DNA from: Sequoia sempervirens | Lineage: Eukaryota; Streptophyta; Pinopsida; Cupressales; Cupressaceae | Length of the DNA stretch: 64,000 bases | Assembly: GCA_007258455.2 (NCBI GenBank) | Contig: VDFB02262690.1 | Coordinates: 1 to 64,000, forward strand | Reading direction: 5' to 3' | In this document: one piece after another, positions 11,964 through 23,880 of the stretch | How positions within the stretch are numbered: the first letter of the stretch is position 1 | Layout of the letters: every line of letters begins with the position of its first letter | The notes under the pieces: model-generated | What the model was told of the DNA's origin: nothing | The model's database searches: none | The model's input: the letters and a program-made list of their open reading frames with translations, nothing else | Position numbers and translations under genes: made by a program

Positions 11964-14106
11964 TCAATTTTCACTGAAAATATCCACCGGATCACCTGAG
12001 TACATTTTATCACTTGCCTCTTCCATTAGATGCATTGTTTTGTCTCCTCTTTTCCTAAAATTCTCGAACACTATTGTAGAGCTAATATCCCTTCCTGGTA
12101 AGAGTAGTACCCCAGCCTCTTGAAGTAATTCTTTCCCCCTTTTGGGGGTGATAGATTTTAACTCTTTGTCTATTTCTTTTCTCAACTCTTCCAAGGCGGT
12201 TGCCTCCTGCTTAGGAGTGATATCCTTCATCCTCTGTCTTAGCATTCTGCCTTTATGCTCATAAACAAATGATTTAAATTCAAAAGTCTTGACAAAACCA
12301 TTGTCAGAAATAAATTATTGCTCTACCTTGACTCTCACGTCATCAAAGAGTTTATCTGATGCTTTAAATTTGACAATGTTTCATTCTAGAGGTGGCTCAT
12401 ATTGTGTAACTACAAGGGCGCTTATCTATTCGACCTCATCATCATCCTCATCAGTCTCTTCATCTTATTCACTCATGGTTGTATCTACAAAGAAATTCAT
12501 TTATGGAGTGGGTTGTGAGGGTATGTAATCAAGAGGCTTTATGTCCTCAGCCTGCATTCCTGAATAAGTTGTTTGAGGTGCTTTAAAGACATTTGGGGGT
12601 AACATCTTTTATTAGCTCATCCACATGAGTGATGAGCTACTCAATTCTTTCTAGAGGATCATGTACTTCATTAAATGCCCCTGAATAGGATGGGACATTT
12701 CCTTTCTTCTAGGTCTCAACAAGCACAACTTTGTTAGATGCAGTCATCTTGTCTTTTGTTGAGGCCTCATCATAATTTCTTATTACATCATCAATAAAGA
12801 ATTGGTTTTCATACCTTGATATTCCTTGTGACAATTTTTCCTTGTGAATAAAACCCTCTGTATCAAAATTCTTTCTTTCATTACCCAATGTTAAATTGTA
12901 TTTTCCCAATTTTATATCAATTTCTTCATACCCTTCATTGGTGACTACTATAAAATCTCCAAAGAACAAAGTGCTAGGCATGATAGACTGCTTATTGTAT
13001 CTCTTAAGATGTTTTGCATCAGATTTAGCCAATTGTCTCACAATTTCCAAATAGGTTATTCTATTTGGAATTGTTTTTGGAAATAGATGTGGGGCTCCTT
13101 CAAACCCATAGACTCTAATCATGGTGCAATCGGGAAATGCATACCAATCCACCCAGTTATGATTTACCTTTTTCTTGGGGTCCTTTTCCTTTGGTCTCAA
13201 GAATTTATGTATTTCAAGGGATAGGTTATAATTACATAGATGTCCCAATGGATTGACAAAATATTCCTCAAAGTACAGATAGTGTGATCTACCATATCTG
13301 CTATCCCATATTGAAGACCACATTTGTACAAGTTTATAATTCCCACTTTCATCTACATATCTTATCCTTAATTATTCTCCCCAAAACCCTCTAACTTGTC
13401 CTCCATGTAGAAGCAAATTCATAAACAAAGAGTAATGTTTGAAATCATGAATGCTATCACTGTTGCTTTTGATCCTTCCCATCCCCTAGTTCAAAGCATT
13501 GGCTAAATAACCAACATAGTCAAATGATCTGGCATCTTTGCTTTGTATGTCTGCAACCAGGACCATTGGGGCAATTGACATGAGGAGTGGGACCTCTACT
13601 TCTAACAATTGTCTAGCTGAATAATATGTATATTGAAAATATTCTTCAAATAAATCCTCATGAAATGGAGGGTTTTCATTACTAGAAAATCTTATGAGCT
13701 GGCTACCTTCATCCATGGACTTGTGTAGTAGTAGCTTCCATCTTTTATAGCTCATGTCCATGTGATGGTACTCTGTTAGAAGGTCTTTGATTGTAAATGG
13801 TAAATCCATAGAGCATTCCAATTGAAAAACATTAGATATGAGATCTTTGGAGATAGTGAGAATGTTAGACCCATCGTGTGATAGAATAGCTCTTCTTTTA
13901 GGGCCATATTTTTTGGCTAGAGCTTTAACCAACTCTGTATTAACAAATACATTGGGTACCACTAATCTTCCTAGGTTCAATCTCCACAGGTTGTAGACTG
14001 GTTGAAACCTATACTGTTTCCTATAATGGTATATGAATAGCTCATATCCCCGCCGTGGTGTCCACACGTCTCCTAAACCTTTGTGCTTGTCCCATAACTT
14101 ATCCAT
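11964..14106 (-). pseudogene. Unrecognised large coding unit, N-terminal and central portion
   Basis: The minus-strand frame begins at an ATG at 14106 (or slightly upstream; TNPS precedes it after a stop). It reads 206 codons to a stop near 13486, then continues in the same frame through HDFKHYSLFMNLLLHGGQV to the block 13323-12709 with one more stop. Together this is about 466 codons with two interior stops. Recognisable but unassigned strings include VWTPRRGYELFIYHYRKQY, YGPKRRAILSHDGSN, MWSSIWDSRYGRSHYLYFEE and NWVDWYAFPDCTMIRVYGF. After a frameshift, 12245-11964 gives a charged MLRQRMKDITPKQEA segment. Trp/Tyr/His-rich globular composition with long frames argues for true coding ancestry. 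No zinc knuckle, protease, RT or kinase motif is visible. I do not know its function; a repeat-borne gymnosperm protein family is my best guess. Confidence 0.5.
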
Positions 14107-14689
14107 GGAAGGATTAGTCTATGCACTCCTTTTAGGTCTCAGCCCTAACCCTGAGCATTCATCAATTAAGTCCTAGTTTAGAAGTCCTTTCTCTATTTTT
14201 TGTTTCTTAATTTTTAACATTTTTGAGCTTTCTTCCAATGTTCAATTTTCTTATAAGTCTTTATAGAAGCAACTTCTTAGTCAGTTTTTGTATACTTGGA
14301 TTCACTTTCACTAGTTCTCAGTTGTGCAATAATGGCAAATTCCCAACCTCCTTTCTTTTGCTCCCATGTCCATCAAATCCTTTTCAAGTCTTAATGAGAA
14401 GATGTGATCAAATTAAGGTATAATTCACTCAGCTCTAGCTCATAAATGCTCTACTTGCTATCAATATTTTCATCGGGAAGAGAATTTATTTTGAATATCT
14501 CAACGATATCCTTGAGACATCACATTAGTCAAAAACAATCATCATTGTTGCATTGACGAAACCATGATTCCATTTTCACCGATAACCACCTTCTTCATCA
14601 ATGAACTCCTTCCTTTCGGGGTATTGGTGGGGCACTAGATAATGTATCCCCGATGTGCCCTAGTTCCTCCAATATCCTAACATGTATTT
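14107..14689. other. Upstream flank of the unrecognised gene, no feature seen
   Basis: AT-rich sequence without a convincing frame on either strand. It could include the promoter of the minus-strand unit, but I cannot assign one. Confidence 0.4.
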
Positions 14690-15295
14690 GATGGTTCATG
14701 GTCTTATCGGGTCATCGGGGAGACCCTCATTTTCCTTCCACTGATAGGTGTCACTTCCTCTGATGCCTTTAGCCTTTTATCGTTGCATCGGGGGAACCAG
14801 ACTCTATGTTGGCCTAATAGCCTTTTGTTCCCTTGATAGACAGTTCATGGTCTTATCAGGTCATCAAAGAGACCCTTGTTTTCCTTCCACTGATAGGTGT
14901 CACTTCCTCTAATGCCTTCAACCTTTTATCATTGCCTTGGGTGAACCGAACTTTATGTTGGCCCGATAGCCTTTTGTTCCCTCGATAGATGGTTCATGGT
15001 CTTATCGGGTCATCAGGGAGACCCTTGTTTGCCTTCCACCGATATGTGTCACTTCTTCTAATTCCTTCAACCTTTTATCATTGCATCAGGGGAACCAGAC
15101 TTTATGTTGACCCGATAGCCTTTTGTTCCCTTGATAGACGATTCATGGTCTTATTAGGTCATCTAGGAGACCCTTGTTTTCCTTCCACCGATAAGTGTCA
15201 CTTCCTCTGATGCCTTCATCCTTTTATCGTTGCATCGGGGGAACCAAACTTTATGTTGGCCCGATAGGCTTTTGTTCCCTCGATATACTTTCACC
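14690..15295. repeat. 149-bp tandem repeat, about four copies
   Basis: The string TTCATGGTCTTAT recurs at 14695, 14844, 14993 and 15142, an exact 149-bp spacing. Each unit also contains GGGAGACCCT-like, CCTTCCACCGATA-like and TTTATGTTGGCCCGATAGCC segments. Copies differ by scattered substitutions. The period is not a multiple of three, so the partial open frames across it are not coding. Confidence 0.9.
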
Positions 15296-15830
15296 ACATG
15301 TTGAACTTCGTTACTGTATAATGTATTGCTCCATTGGTGGGATTTTGTGTTCCCTTCCACTAATATTTTCTAGTGCTGCTGATATTATTTATTTAATATG
15401 TTCTAATCCCTAAGATATGCACATAGGACCAAGCAATCATGAATTCAGCCAAAAAATTATCTAAGAAATAATTTTAAATAAAATTTATAAAAAAATTATA
15501 AAAAAGAATATTAATCAAATAATGTTATCTCATTTGTTATTCATTACACTCCAAAGTAGGCACATAATTAGATGTTAAATTAGGTGCTCATGTCGGCGCT
15601 ACAGTCGGAGCTAACTCAACAAAACTCGGCACTATACTTGACGTTAAATTTGGCATTGAACTTGGCGTTAAACCCGACGTTAAACATGATGCTAATGTCG
15701 GTGCTAATTGACACTGAATTTAGCACCTACTTGTTCTGGTTGGCACAATAAATACCTAAAATAGTGTCATCCCGATAAATAGCATCGACATTTTCAAATA
15801 ATTGGAGAAAAATGCATTAAAACACTGGGT
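15296..15830. other. AT-rich spacer with a degenerate short tandem motif
   Basis: At about 15592-15725 a degenerate 12-18 bp motif of the form TTGGCGTTAAAC repeats about eight times (variants GGCGCTA, GGAGCTAA, GACGTTAAA, GGTGCTAA). Nothing else is recognised. Confidence 0.5.
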
Positions 15831-16265
15831 GGAAGCAAAAAAGGGAGCAAATCACATGGATTTGTTGTAGTGAAACACAGGCCAAAAGACCACCACAAGC
15901 AGAGTCCTGGTCTCAAAATGAACAAGAACAACCAAGCCTTGAGAGGAACAGGGGACCCTAACTAGGAAGGAAATAAGGAGAAAGCCCAACAAAAAACAAC
16001 ACCCAGCCACCCCAATATGTCGGTCAGAGCCAGAGATGGGCCAAAACTCCACACAACCAGCCAAAAGGAGACACAACCACTCCATAGAGGAACAAGATGA
16101 ACCCAAAACACTCCAAGAATTAAAAACCCCAAAAGAGAGGCACCAAAAAAACAATAGGAAGAAGCAAAGGACAACCAAGAGGAAGCAAGAAGCAAAACAA
16201 GCTAGCACAAGAAGCCCAAAAGCCATCCTACTATGTCAAATAGGAACATAAATAAGTCCATTCTT
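15831..16265. repeat. T-poor (A/C/G) host repeat, left part
   Basis: The plus strand is conspicuously poor in T and rich in AAC/AAG/CCAA strings. A sequence of the same composition continues on the far side of Copia-1 at about 23335-23880. I read this as one older element split by the Copia-1 insertion. Long minus-strand frames here are hydrophobic artefacts of the composition. The family is not recognised. Confidence 0.35.
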
Positions 16266-16277
16266 CAACCAATATTT

Positions 16278-17566
16278 TGTTGTATGTTGTGGTTGTGTTG
16301 CTGATATGTGGTTGTCATTGATGTCAACACTATTAGCATTAATGAATTAGAAGTTGTATATGTCGAGGATATTGAGAAAATTGTAATGAAATGAGTTGCA
16401 AGTTGTCAATGGTGAAGTGAAGTTCAATCTGTTGGTGATTTCAGTACATTGATGATCATAGGTTGTGGACTAAAGGGTTTCTTGTCGAGTATATCTAGTT
16501 TATCCACATTGAGTTTCAAAGATCCACATAAAGATTTGATTGAGTTATGAATATTTGTATTCTGACAGTTTTTTTGTTACTTCAGTTAGTGTTCCTAAAT
16601 GAAGATGATGTGATTCTAGTCAGTTCAATTGTTGCAGATGCTTCTCTAGTGATTCATGATGTTTGTGGATGTTTCTAGATTGTGCTATATCTATGTTGCA
16701 CGTCCGCATTTATTGTTGTGCTAGCGATCCGCAATTTTCTCTTGTGTGTTCATGTTTTTCATGTTTGTGGGCGACTAGGTGATGGTAGTGTGTTGTGGAT
16801 CTTTGAGGAATAATTTTCAAAGGTGGTTCATGTTCAAGGATGTTATTTTGGGTCTTCACTATGTTGTGGTTGACCTTGGTTGATTCACATTAATAATTGT
16901 TATTGATTTGGGCCGACAATTTATATGCATTAATAATTGTTATTGATTTGGGCCGACAATTTATATTCATTTTATTATTTTGTTGAAGCCAACATGTAGC
17001 GATGTAATTTCTTGTTGCAGATATATATAAGTGATTGCTTATTACATTTGAATTATGTTGAATGTGTGTGTGCATGAATAATGTTCTAAATCATTTGAAG
17101 GCAGAGTAGAGTGTGAAGAAGAGTGAAGAAGAGTGGAGAAGTGTTCATGTGCTTAACCGAAACTATGATCAGGCATTGTCAAATGCTATTTTATCAGTTC
17201 AAATCCCTGCAAATGTAATCTGAATCTTTTTGTAAGACAGTGTGTCTTCCTTTGGGCAGTAAGCCTTATTGTAATTGAGTAGTGAGCTCTAGGCAGTGTG
17301 CCTAAATGCATGTGCATTACCCATTTCATTCTTTATACTTTCAACAAGGTATAATCTTGTGGACTGACCTCCACCGTGGTTTTTCCCCTAACAAGGTTTC
17401 CACGTAAAAAATCTTGGTGTGATCTGTGTTACTGATATTTTGATGATTTATGCCTTCATTGTTAATAATTAGATTTGAGAATAAGGTTAATAAAGTTAAT
17501 AAGTTTTGAATTTTTGAGACAACTAATTCACCCCCCTCTCAGTTGTCCACCCTTGTGTTGCCAACA
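16278..17566 (+). repeat. Copia-1 5' LTR
   Basis: TGTTG...CCAACA, 1289 bp. It contains a TATA-like GATATATATAAG near 17020. A 40-bp direct duplication (16888-16927 and 16928-16967) is present once in the 3' LTR, so it arose after insertion or during the last replication. Confidence 0.92.
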
Positions 17567-17582
17567 ATTAGTATCAAAGATT
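17567..17582 (+). other. Copia-1 primer binding site
   Basis: TTAGTATCAAAG directly follows the LTR and resembles the initiator-tRNA-Met PBS TGGTATCAGAGC with several changes. Confidence 0.6.
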
Positions 17583-17621
17583 GTTCCTTGGAAGAAGTTT
17601 TACAACTTAAGGTGATCTGGG

Positions 17622-20600
17622 ATGGCGACATATAAGGATAGTCCAAGATTTGATGGAACAAATTATTCTCTGTGGAAGATTCAAATGGAGTGCCATCGTA
17701 GATGCATTGGTGAACCCTACTGGAGCATTACAAGCAATAGGTATGTTATTCCACATAATGGTCCTACTACTACTATTGAGATTAGGGATGTTGAGTATAA
17801 TATCAGGGCTAAGGAAGCATTGTTGAGTGCTTTGACTGATACTAAGATGACAAATGTGATGGATCTAAACACTGCTTATGAGATCTGGAAAAATTTGGAA
17901 ACTTTGTATGAAGGTGATGCTAATGTGAAGATTGCTAAGCTACAAAGTTTGAAAGGGAAATATGAAATGTTGAGAATGGGTGATGATGAGAATATTACTA
18001 CTTTCATGCAAAGAGTGAATGAACTTGTGTGTGGTACCAGATGTGCTGGTGGACAGTTGGATGGATAAAAGATTATTGCTAAAGTGCTTAGACCCTTGCA
18101 TGCTTCATACAAAGTCAAAGCTACAACTATTGAAGAGCTTCATACATTAACAAATGTAACCAAAGATATGTTGATAGGTAAGCTTATTGCTTTTGAGTTG
18201 AGTGAATTTGGTGATTCCCTTCCTAAGGTAGAATCTGCATTCAAGGCTACTACTTCCGGAAGAGATCAGCAAAGATATGATTCAGGTGAAATTTCATCTA
18301 GAAAGACATTCAAGTATGAGGAAGAAATGAGACAGATTGAAGAAGAAGAAAGAGAGCTAGAAGAGCTAGAAGCACTTATTGTCAAAAGAGTAGTGAGAGG
18401 AAAAGGTAAGTATGAAGGAAAATTTTCTCTTAAATGTTTTTCTTGCAATAAGATAGGTCATTTTGCATCAAGGTGCCCAGAAAGAGCTTCTAAACCAAGA
18501 CATAACAAGCCTAAATTTCAAAGAAAGTGTTACTATGTTGCTGATGAAGGTGTGCCAAATGATGAATTTGATAAAGGAAATGGAAGTGAGGATGAATGGG
18601 TATTTATTGCTATCAAGGAAAATAATATTGTGTATACTGAATCTGCTAGTTGTACAAATGTGGAGAAATCCCTAGCTACTCAAGTTGAAGAGAAAGATGA
18701 ATGGGTGATTGACAGTGGATGCTCTCATCACATGACAGGTGATAAAAGTAAGTTTGAGAGCTTAGAAAAGTATGCTGGTGGTGTTGTAAGATTTGGTGAT
18801 GACAAAGCTAGTGTGATTTGTGGCTGAGGATGCATTTCTCTTGATGGTAATCATAATACTGATGATGTGTTGTATGTAGAAGGTCTGAAGCATAATATTT
18901 TAAATGTTGGATAGATGGTAGATAAGGGATACAATCTTCAGTTCAAGGATGGAAAGTGCAAAATATTGGGAAGTTCTGGAAATGTGATTGCACCAGGTAC
19001 AAAAACTAAAGGTAATATCTTTCACCTGAGTGTTGCTAGTAAAAGTTGTTTGATTGCTCAAGTTGATGAAAGTTGGTTGTGGCATAGGAGAATGTGTCAT
19101 GTTAACTTTGATAATATTGTTAAGATAAGTTCTACTAAGGTTGTGAGAGATCCTCCTAAGTTGATGAAACATACTAATGCCATATGCAAGGAATGTTAGT
19201 TAGGGAAGCAAACTAGAATTTCATTTCGGAGCAAACAGCATTGTTCAAATGAATTGTTGGAGCTTGTGCATACTAATTTGTGTGGTCCTTCTAGAGTTAG
19301 AAGTAACTTGCAAGGTTACAGGTATTTCATGTTACTCATTGATGACTATTCTAGAATGATGTGGGTTACTTTCTTAAGGGAGAAATCTGAAGTTCTAGAA
19401 AAGTTCAAGATCTTTAAGGCTATGGTTGAGACATAGACAAGTCTGAAGATTAAATGTCTGAGATCAGATAGAGGTGGTGAATTCACTTCCGGTGAGTTTA
19501 ATTCTTTTTGTGAAGAACATGGGATAAAGAGACAATTATCTGCACCATGGACCCCTCAGCAAAATGGAGTTGTGGAAAGGAAGAACAAGACAATTCAAGA
19601 TGCTGCTAGGACTATGATGTTGGAAGGAAATGTTCCTCATATCTACTAGAGAGAAGCTGTGAGTACTGTTGTGTACACTCTCAACTGGGTACAAATCAAA
19701 GGTGTAACTAGTAAGACCCCTTTTGAGCTATGGACTAGTCATAAGCCTATTGTTATATATTTCAAGATCTTTGGAAGCAAATGTTATATCAAAAGAGATG
19801 CAGATATAGGAAAGTTTGATGCTAGGATTGATGAAGGTATCTTTTTGGGTTATTCTACTAAAATCAAGGCCTACCGGCGCTACAAGCGCTATAATAAGAG
19901 ATTGAGGAAAATGGTTGAAAGTGCAAATGTCAAGGTTGATGAAGACATACCTACACCATCTAGAACCTATGGATATGATTCTAATGATCAGAATAATAGT
20001 ACAACTAAAGGAAAGCAAGTTTAGACTTCAAATCAAGTTCAAATCATTTCAGTGAATCAAGAAGATCAAGATGAAGGAGAAAACAATGAAAGTGTCGAAG
20101 AGAGAACACAAGAGTATGAAGTTCAAGAACGTCCTAAAACTCTGAGGTATGTAAGATTGAATCATTCAGAAGATCATATCATAGGTGATAAGAACAAAGG
20201 TGTCCAGACTAGGAGAAATATTGTAGAAGAGTATTGTTTGATTTCAAAGACTGAGCCTACTAATGTGAATGAAGCATGCAAAGATGAACATTGGGTAGAA
20301 GCAATGAAAGAAGAGCTACAAAAAATTGAAAAGAATGATACATGGATTCTTGTTCCTAGACCTAAGGATAAAAATGCCATTGGAACTAAATGGGTCTTTA
20401 GAAATAAATTGAATGAGCAAGGTGAAGTGGTTAGAAACAAAGCGAGACTGGTGTGTAAAGGATATTCTCAAATGGAAGGAATTGATTTTGAAGAGACCTT
20501 TGCCCCTGTTGCTAGAATTGAAGTTGTGAGATTGTTTCTTGCTTATGTTGCTTACAAAGACTACAAGGTTTATTAGATGGATGTCAAGTCAATTTTTCTA

Positions 20601-21784
20601 AATGGCGAGTTGGAAGAAGAGATGTATGTTGAGCAACTGGATGGATTTTAGTTGACTGATTAGGGAGATATGGTTTGTCGATTAAAGAAAACATTATATG
20701 AACCTAAGCAAGCCCCTAGAGCATGGTATGCTAGATTGGATAAGTACTTACTAAAGCTTGGATTTAACAAAGGTACTATTGATAGTAATCTGTATTTCAA
20801 GATTGATCATAATAAAGATTTGATTGTAGAAGTCTTTGTTGATGACATCATTTTTTGGAGGAGATGATAGTTTGTGCATGAAGTTTGCTAATGAGATGTA
20901 GAGTGAATTTGAGATGTTTATGATTGGAGAGATGAAATTATTTTTGGGATTGCAAATTACTCAGCTAGATAAAGGGATCTTTATATCTCAGTCCAAGTAT
21001 GTGAAAAAATTACTGAAGAAATTTGGTATGGAAGATTCAAAGCCAATCGATACACCCATGGTGACCGGGGATGTAAGTTGACAATAAATGATGATTCTCC
21101 GAAAGCAAATCAGACTAGATACAGATCAATGATTGGTGGATTGTTGTATTTAACTCAAACTAGGTCTGATATCATGAATGTTGTATGTATTGTTGCAAGA
21201 TTTCAAGCTGATCCTAAAGAATCTCATGTGATTGTTGTGAAGAGGATTTTTAGATACTTGAAGGGGACAGTTGATTTTGGCCTGTGGTATCCTAAAGATG
21301 ATGATCTTACTTTGAGTGCCTTTACTGATGTTGATTGGGTAGAAGATGTGAATGACAGAAAAAGTACTAGTGGCGGTGCATTTTCTTGGGAAAGAAGTTG
21401 ATTTCATGGTTAAGTAAGAAGCAAAATGCCATTTCTTTATCTACTGCAGAGGCAGAATACATTGTTGTTGCTAACAATTGTACTCAAGTATTGTGGATGA
21501 AATAGATGTTGAAGGATATCAGAGTTGTGTACGATGAGCCTATAGCTATATTATGTGATAATTCAAGTGCTATTAATATTTCTAAGAATCTGGTGCCGCA
21601 TTCCAAGACCAAACATATATCTATCAAGTTTCACTTTTTGAGAGAAAAGGTGAGTGAAAATGAAGATAGATTGGAGTATGTGCCTACTAAGGAGCAGATT
21701 GTAGACATCTTTACCAAGTCGTTTCCTAAGGATACTTTTGAGTATCTCAGAGTGAAGTTAGGGGTGATTACCCCTCCTAATTAG
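17622..21784 (+). pseudogene. gag-pol: Copia-1 gag-pol polyprotein, multiple stops
   Basis: The frame starts at ATG 17622 (SPRFDGTNYSLWKIQM, a copia gag start). One frame holds to about 20860, a second is used to about 21070, the first returns, and another shift occurs near 21390. Domains: gag with zinc knuckle CFSCNKIGHFASRC at 18434-18475; protease WVIDSGCSHHMTG at about 18700; integrase with WLWHRRMCHVNF, LIDDYS, LRSDRGGEF and the ERKN acid region (19075-19600); RT from [18 protein letters not shown] (about 20290) through [11 protein letters not shown] to FVDDIIF (about 20840); RNase H with TDVDW, STAEAEYIV and THPN-type C-terminus to 21784. Stops include 18066, 18825, 18912, 19197, 19434, 19647, 20022, 20574 and 20649. 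Many are TAG where Gln or Trp is expected. The element replicates via reverse transcription, but this copy cannot encode the proteins. Confidence 0.93.
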
Positions 21785-22081
21785 AACTAAGATGCATTGC
21801 TTTGCATTAGTTTGTGCATTTCATAGTCATATCTTGATCCAGATTGATGAAGTGGTGGCTACTACTCAGGGGGAGTAGTTAGATGTTTAGATATGTGGTC
21901 CAAAGCTTAGAAATATTTGTCATTGATGTCAAAGGGGGAGAAGAGTGATGTGAAAAACTTTTTGGGGGAGAAGAATTATGTGGATGAGTTGAGGAGAGAA
22001 GAATCAAAACCTAAGGGGGAGTAAGTGTTAAGAGATAGTTGTGTTGATGGTGTTTTTCACATCATGTGTTTCCATGAATGC

Positions 22082-22094
22082 CAAAGGGGGAGAT
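22082..22094 (+). other. Copia-1 polypurine tract
   Basis: CAAAGGGGGAGA immediately precedes the 3' LTR and is the expected plus-strand primer. Other AAGGGGGAG-type runs occur at about 21870, 21937, 21967 and 22013 between RNase H and the LTR. Confidence 0.75.
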
Positions 22095-23330
22095 TGTTGG
22101 ATGTTGTGGTTGTGTTGTTGATATGTGGTTGTCATTGATGTCAACACTATTAGCATTAATGAATTAGAAGTTGTATATGTCGAGGATATTGAGAAAATCG
22201 TAATGAAATGAGTTGCAGGTTGTCAGTGGTGAAGTGAAGTTCAATCAGTTGGTGAGTTTAGTACGTTGATGATCAGAGGTGTGGACTAAAGGGTTTCTTG
22301 TTGATTATATCTAGTTTATCCACATTGAGTTTCAGAGATCCGCATAAAGATTTGATCGAGTTATGAAGATTTGTATTCTAATAGTTTTTTTGTTACTTCA
22401 ATTAGTGTTCCTAAATGAAGACGATGTGATTCTAGTCAGTTCAGTTGTTGCAGATGCTTCTCTAGTGATTCATGATGTTTATGGATGTTTCTAGATCATG
22501 CTCTATCCATGTTGCACGTCTGCATTGATCGTTGTGCTCACGATCTATGATTTTCTCTTGTGCATTCATATTTTTCATGTTCGTGGTCAACTAGGTGATG
22601 GTAGCATGTTGTGGATCTTCGAGGAATAATTTTCAAAGGTGGTTCGTGTTCAAGGATGTTATTTTGGGTCTTCACTATGTTGTGGTTGACCTTGGTTGGT
22701 TCAAATTAATAATCATTATTGATTTGGGTCGACATTTTATATTCATTTTATTATTTTGTTGAAGCCGACATGTAGCGATGTAATTTCTTGTTGGGGATAT
22801 ACATAAGCGATTGTTTATTTCATTTGAAGTATGTCGAATGTGTGTGTGCATGAATAATGTTCAAAATCATTCGAAGGTAGAGTAGAGTGTGAAGAAGAGT
22901 GAAGTGTTCATGTGCTTAACTGGAACTATGATTAGGCATTGGCAAATGTTATTTTATCAGTTCAAATCCCTGTGGATGTAATCCAAATATTTTTGTAAGA
23001 TAGTGTGTCTTCCTTTAGGCAGTAAGCCTTGTTGTAAATAAGCAGTGAGCTCTAGGTAGTGTGCCTGAATGCATTGCATTCCCCATTTCATTCTTTATAA
23101 TTTTAACAGGGTATAATCTTGTGGACTGACCTCCACCATGGTTTTTCCCCTAATAGGGTTTCCATGTAAAAATTTTTGGTGTTATGTGTGTTACTGATGT
23201 GTTGATGATTTATGCTTTTGAATTGTTAATAATCAAATCTGAGAATAAGGTTAATAAAGTTAATAAGTTTTGAATTTTTGAGACAACCGATTCACCCCCC
23301 TCTTAGTTGTCTTCCCTTGTGTTGCCAACA
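22095..23330 (+). repeat. Copia-1 3' LTR
   Basis: TGTTGG...CCAACA, 1236 bp, collinear with the 5' LTR apart from the missing 40-bp duplication and scattered differences. Confidence 0.92.
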
Positions 23331-23334
23331 TCTT

Positions 23335-23880
23335 CCTCAGGGAAACCAATGCATACCCTCACCCCTACAAGGAAAGCAGCTAGAGAAAAAGTGGGAAGGG
23401 AAAAAACATAAAACCCATTAACACAATGGGTAGCAGTTTTGCATGTCGACACCCAACCCAAACCACAACACCTTCAAAATCTTCCACAAAGAGGAAAGAT
23501 CCACCACCAAGACCCCTCATGCCACGCAGACCAAGGACAAAAGAAAAGGAAAGTCGTTCACCATCCTAAACTTTGTCCTCACCACAACCCCCACATCTGC
23601 AGAGAATTAAACACCCCAGCAAGAACCCCGCCTGACGCCTCTCTAGAAAGCTTCAACAAGGTAAGGCTCGCAGTATCCGAGCAACCCAAAAGGAAAAGAG
23701 GATACTCAGAATAGACCTCTAGCAACTCCATAGAAGATTCCAAAGACCAATGAGCATCGATCTCATTAGGATCATCAACATCCTCCTCGCTCCTGCCATC
23801 CTCCCCATTCAAACTTTTGCTCCCGCCTGCAGACCTGCTTTCGTGCTCCATCTCCAACATTTTCAATAGTCGGTTCATAT
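23335..23880. repeat. T-poor host repeat, right part
   Basis: Same base bias as 15831-16265 (ACC/AAG-rich plus strand). A 99-codon minus-strand frame (23878-23579, acidic, SEEDVDDPNEIDAHW) exists but resembles nothing I know. Probably the other half of the element interrupted by Copia-1. Confidence 0.35.

Larger units (their letters stand above)
16278..23330 (+). mobile_element. Ty1-copia retrotransposon Copia-1, complete structure, coding defective
   Basis: Two LTRs (16278-17566 and 22095-23330) begin TGTTG and end CCAACA. They flank a PBS-like sequence, one gag-pol region in the order gag-PR-INT-RT-RH (the copia order) and a polypurine tract. I found no clear 5-bp target duplication: the left flank is TATTT and the right flank TCTTC. 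The LTRs differ at many positions by eye, so the insertion is old. Confidence 0.93.

Noticed and set aside
14989..15413. Overlapping plus-strand frames repeating CIRGTRLYVDPIAFCSLD-like strings
   Set aside because: They arise from the 149-bp tandem repeat, whose period is not divisible by three.
15852..16226. 124-codon minus-strand frame, very rich in Phe/Leu/Trp/Cys
   Set aside because: The plus strand here is T-poor, so minus-strand frames lack A-containing stops by composition. No membrane-protein family motif.
16261..16277. Possible target duplication TCTTC for Copia-1 (16262-16266 and 23331-23335)
   Set aside because: The left TCTTC is separated from the LTR start by 11 bases, so it is not a proper flanking duplication.
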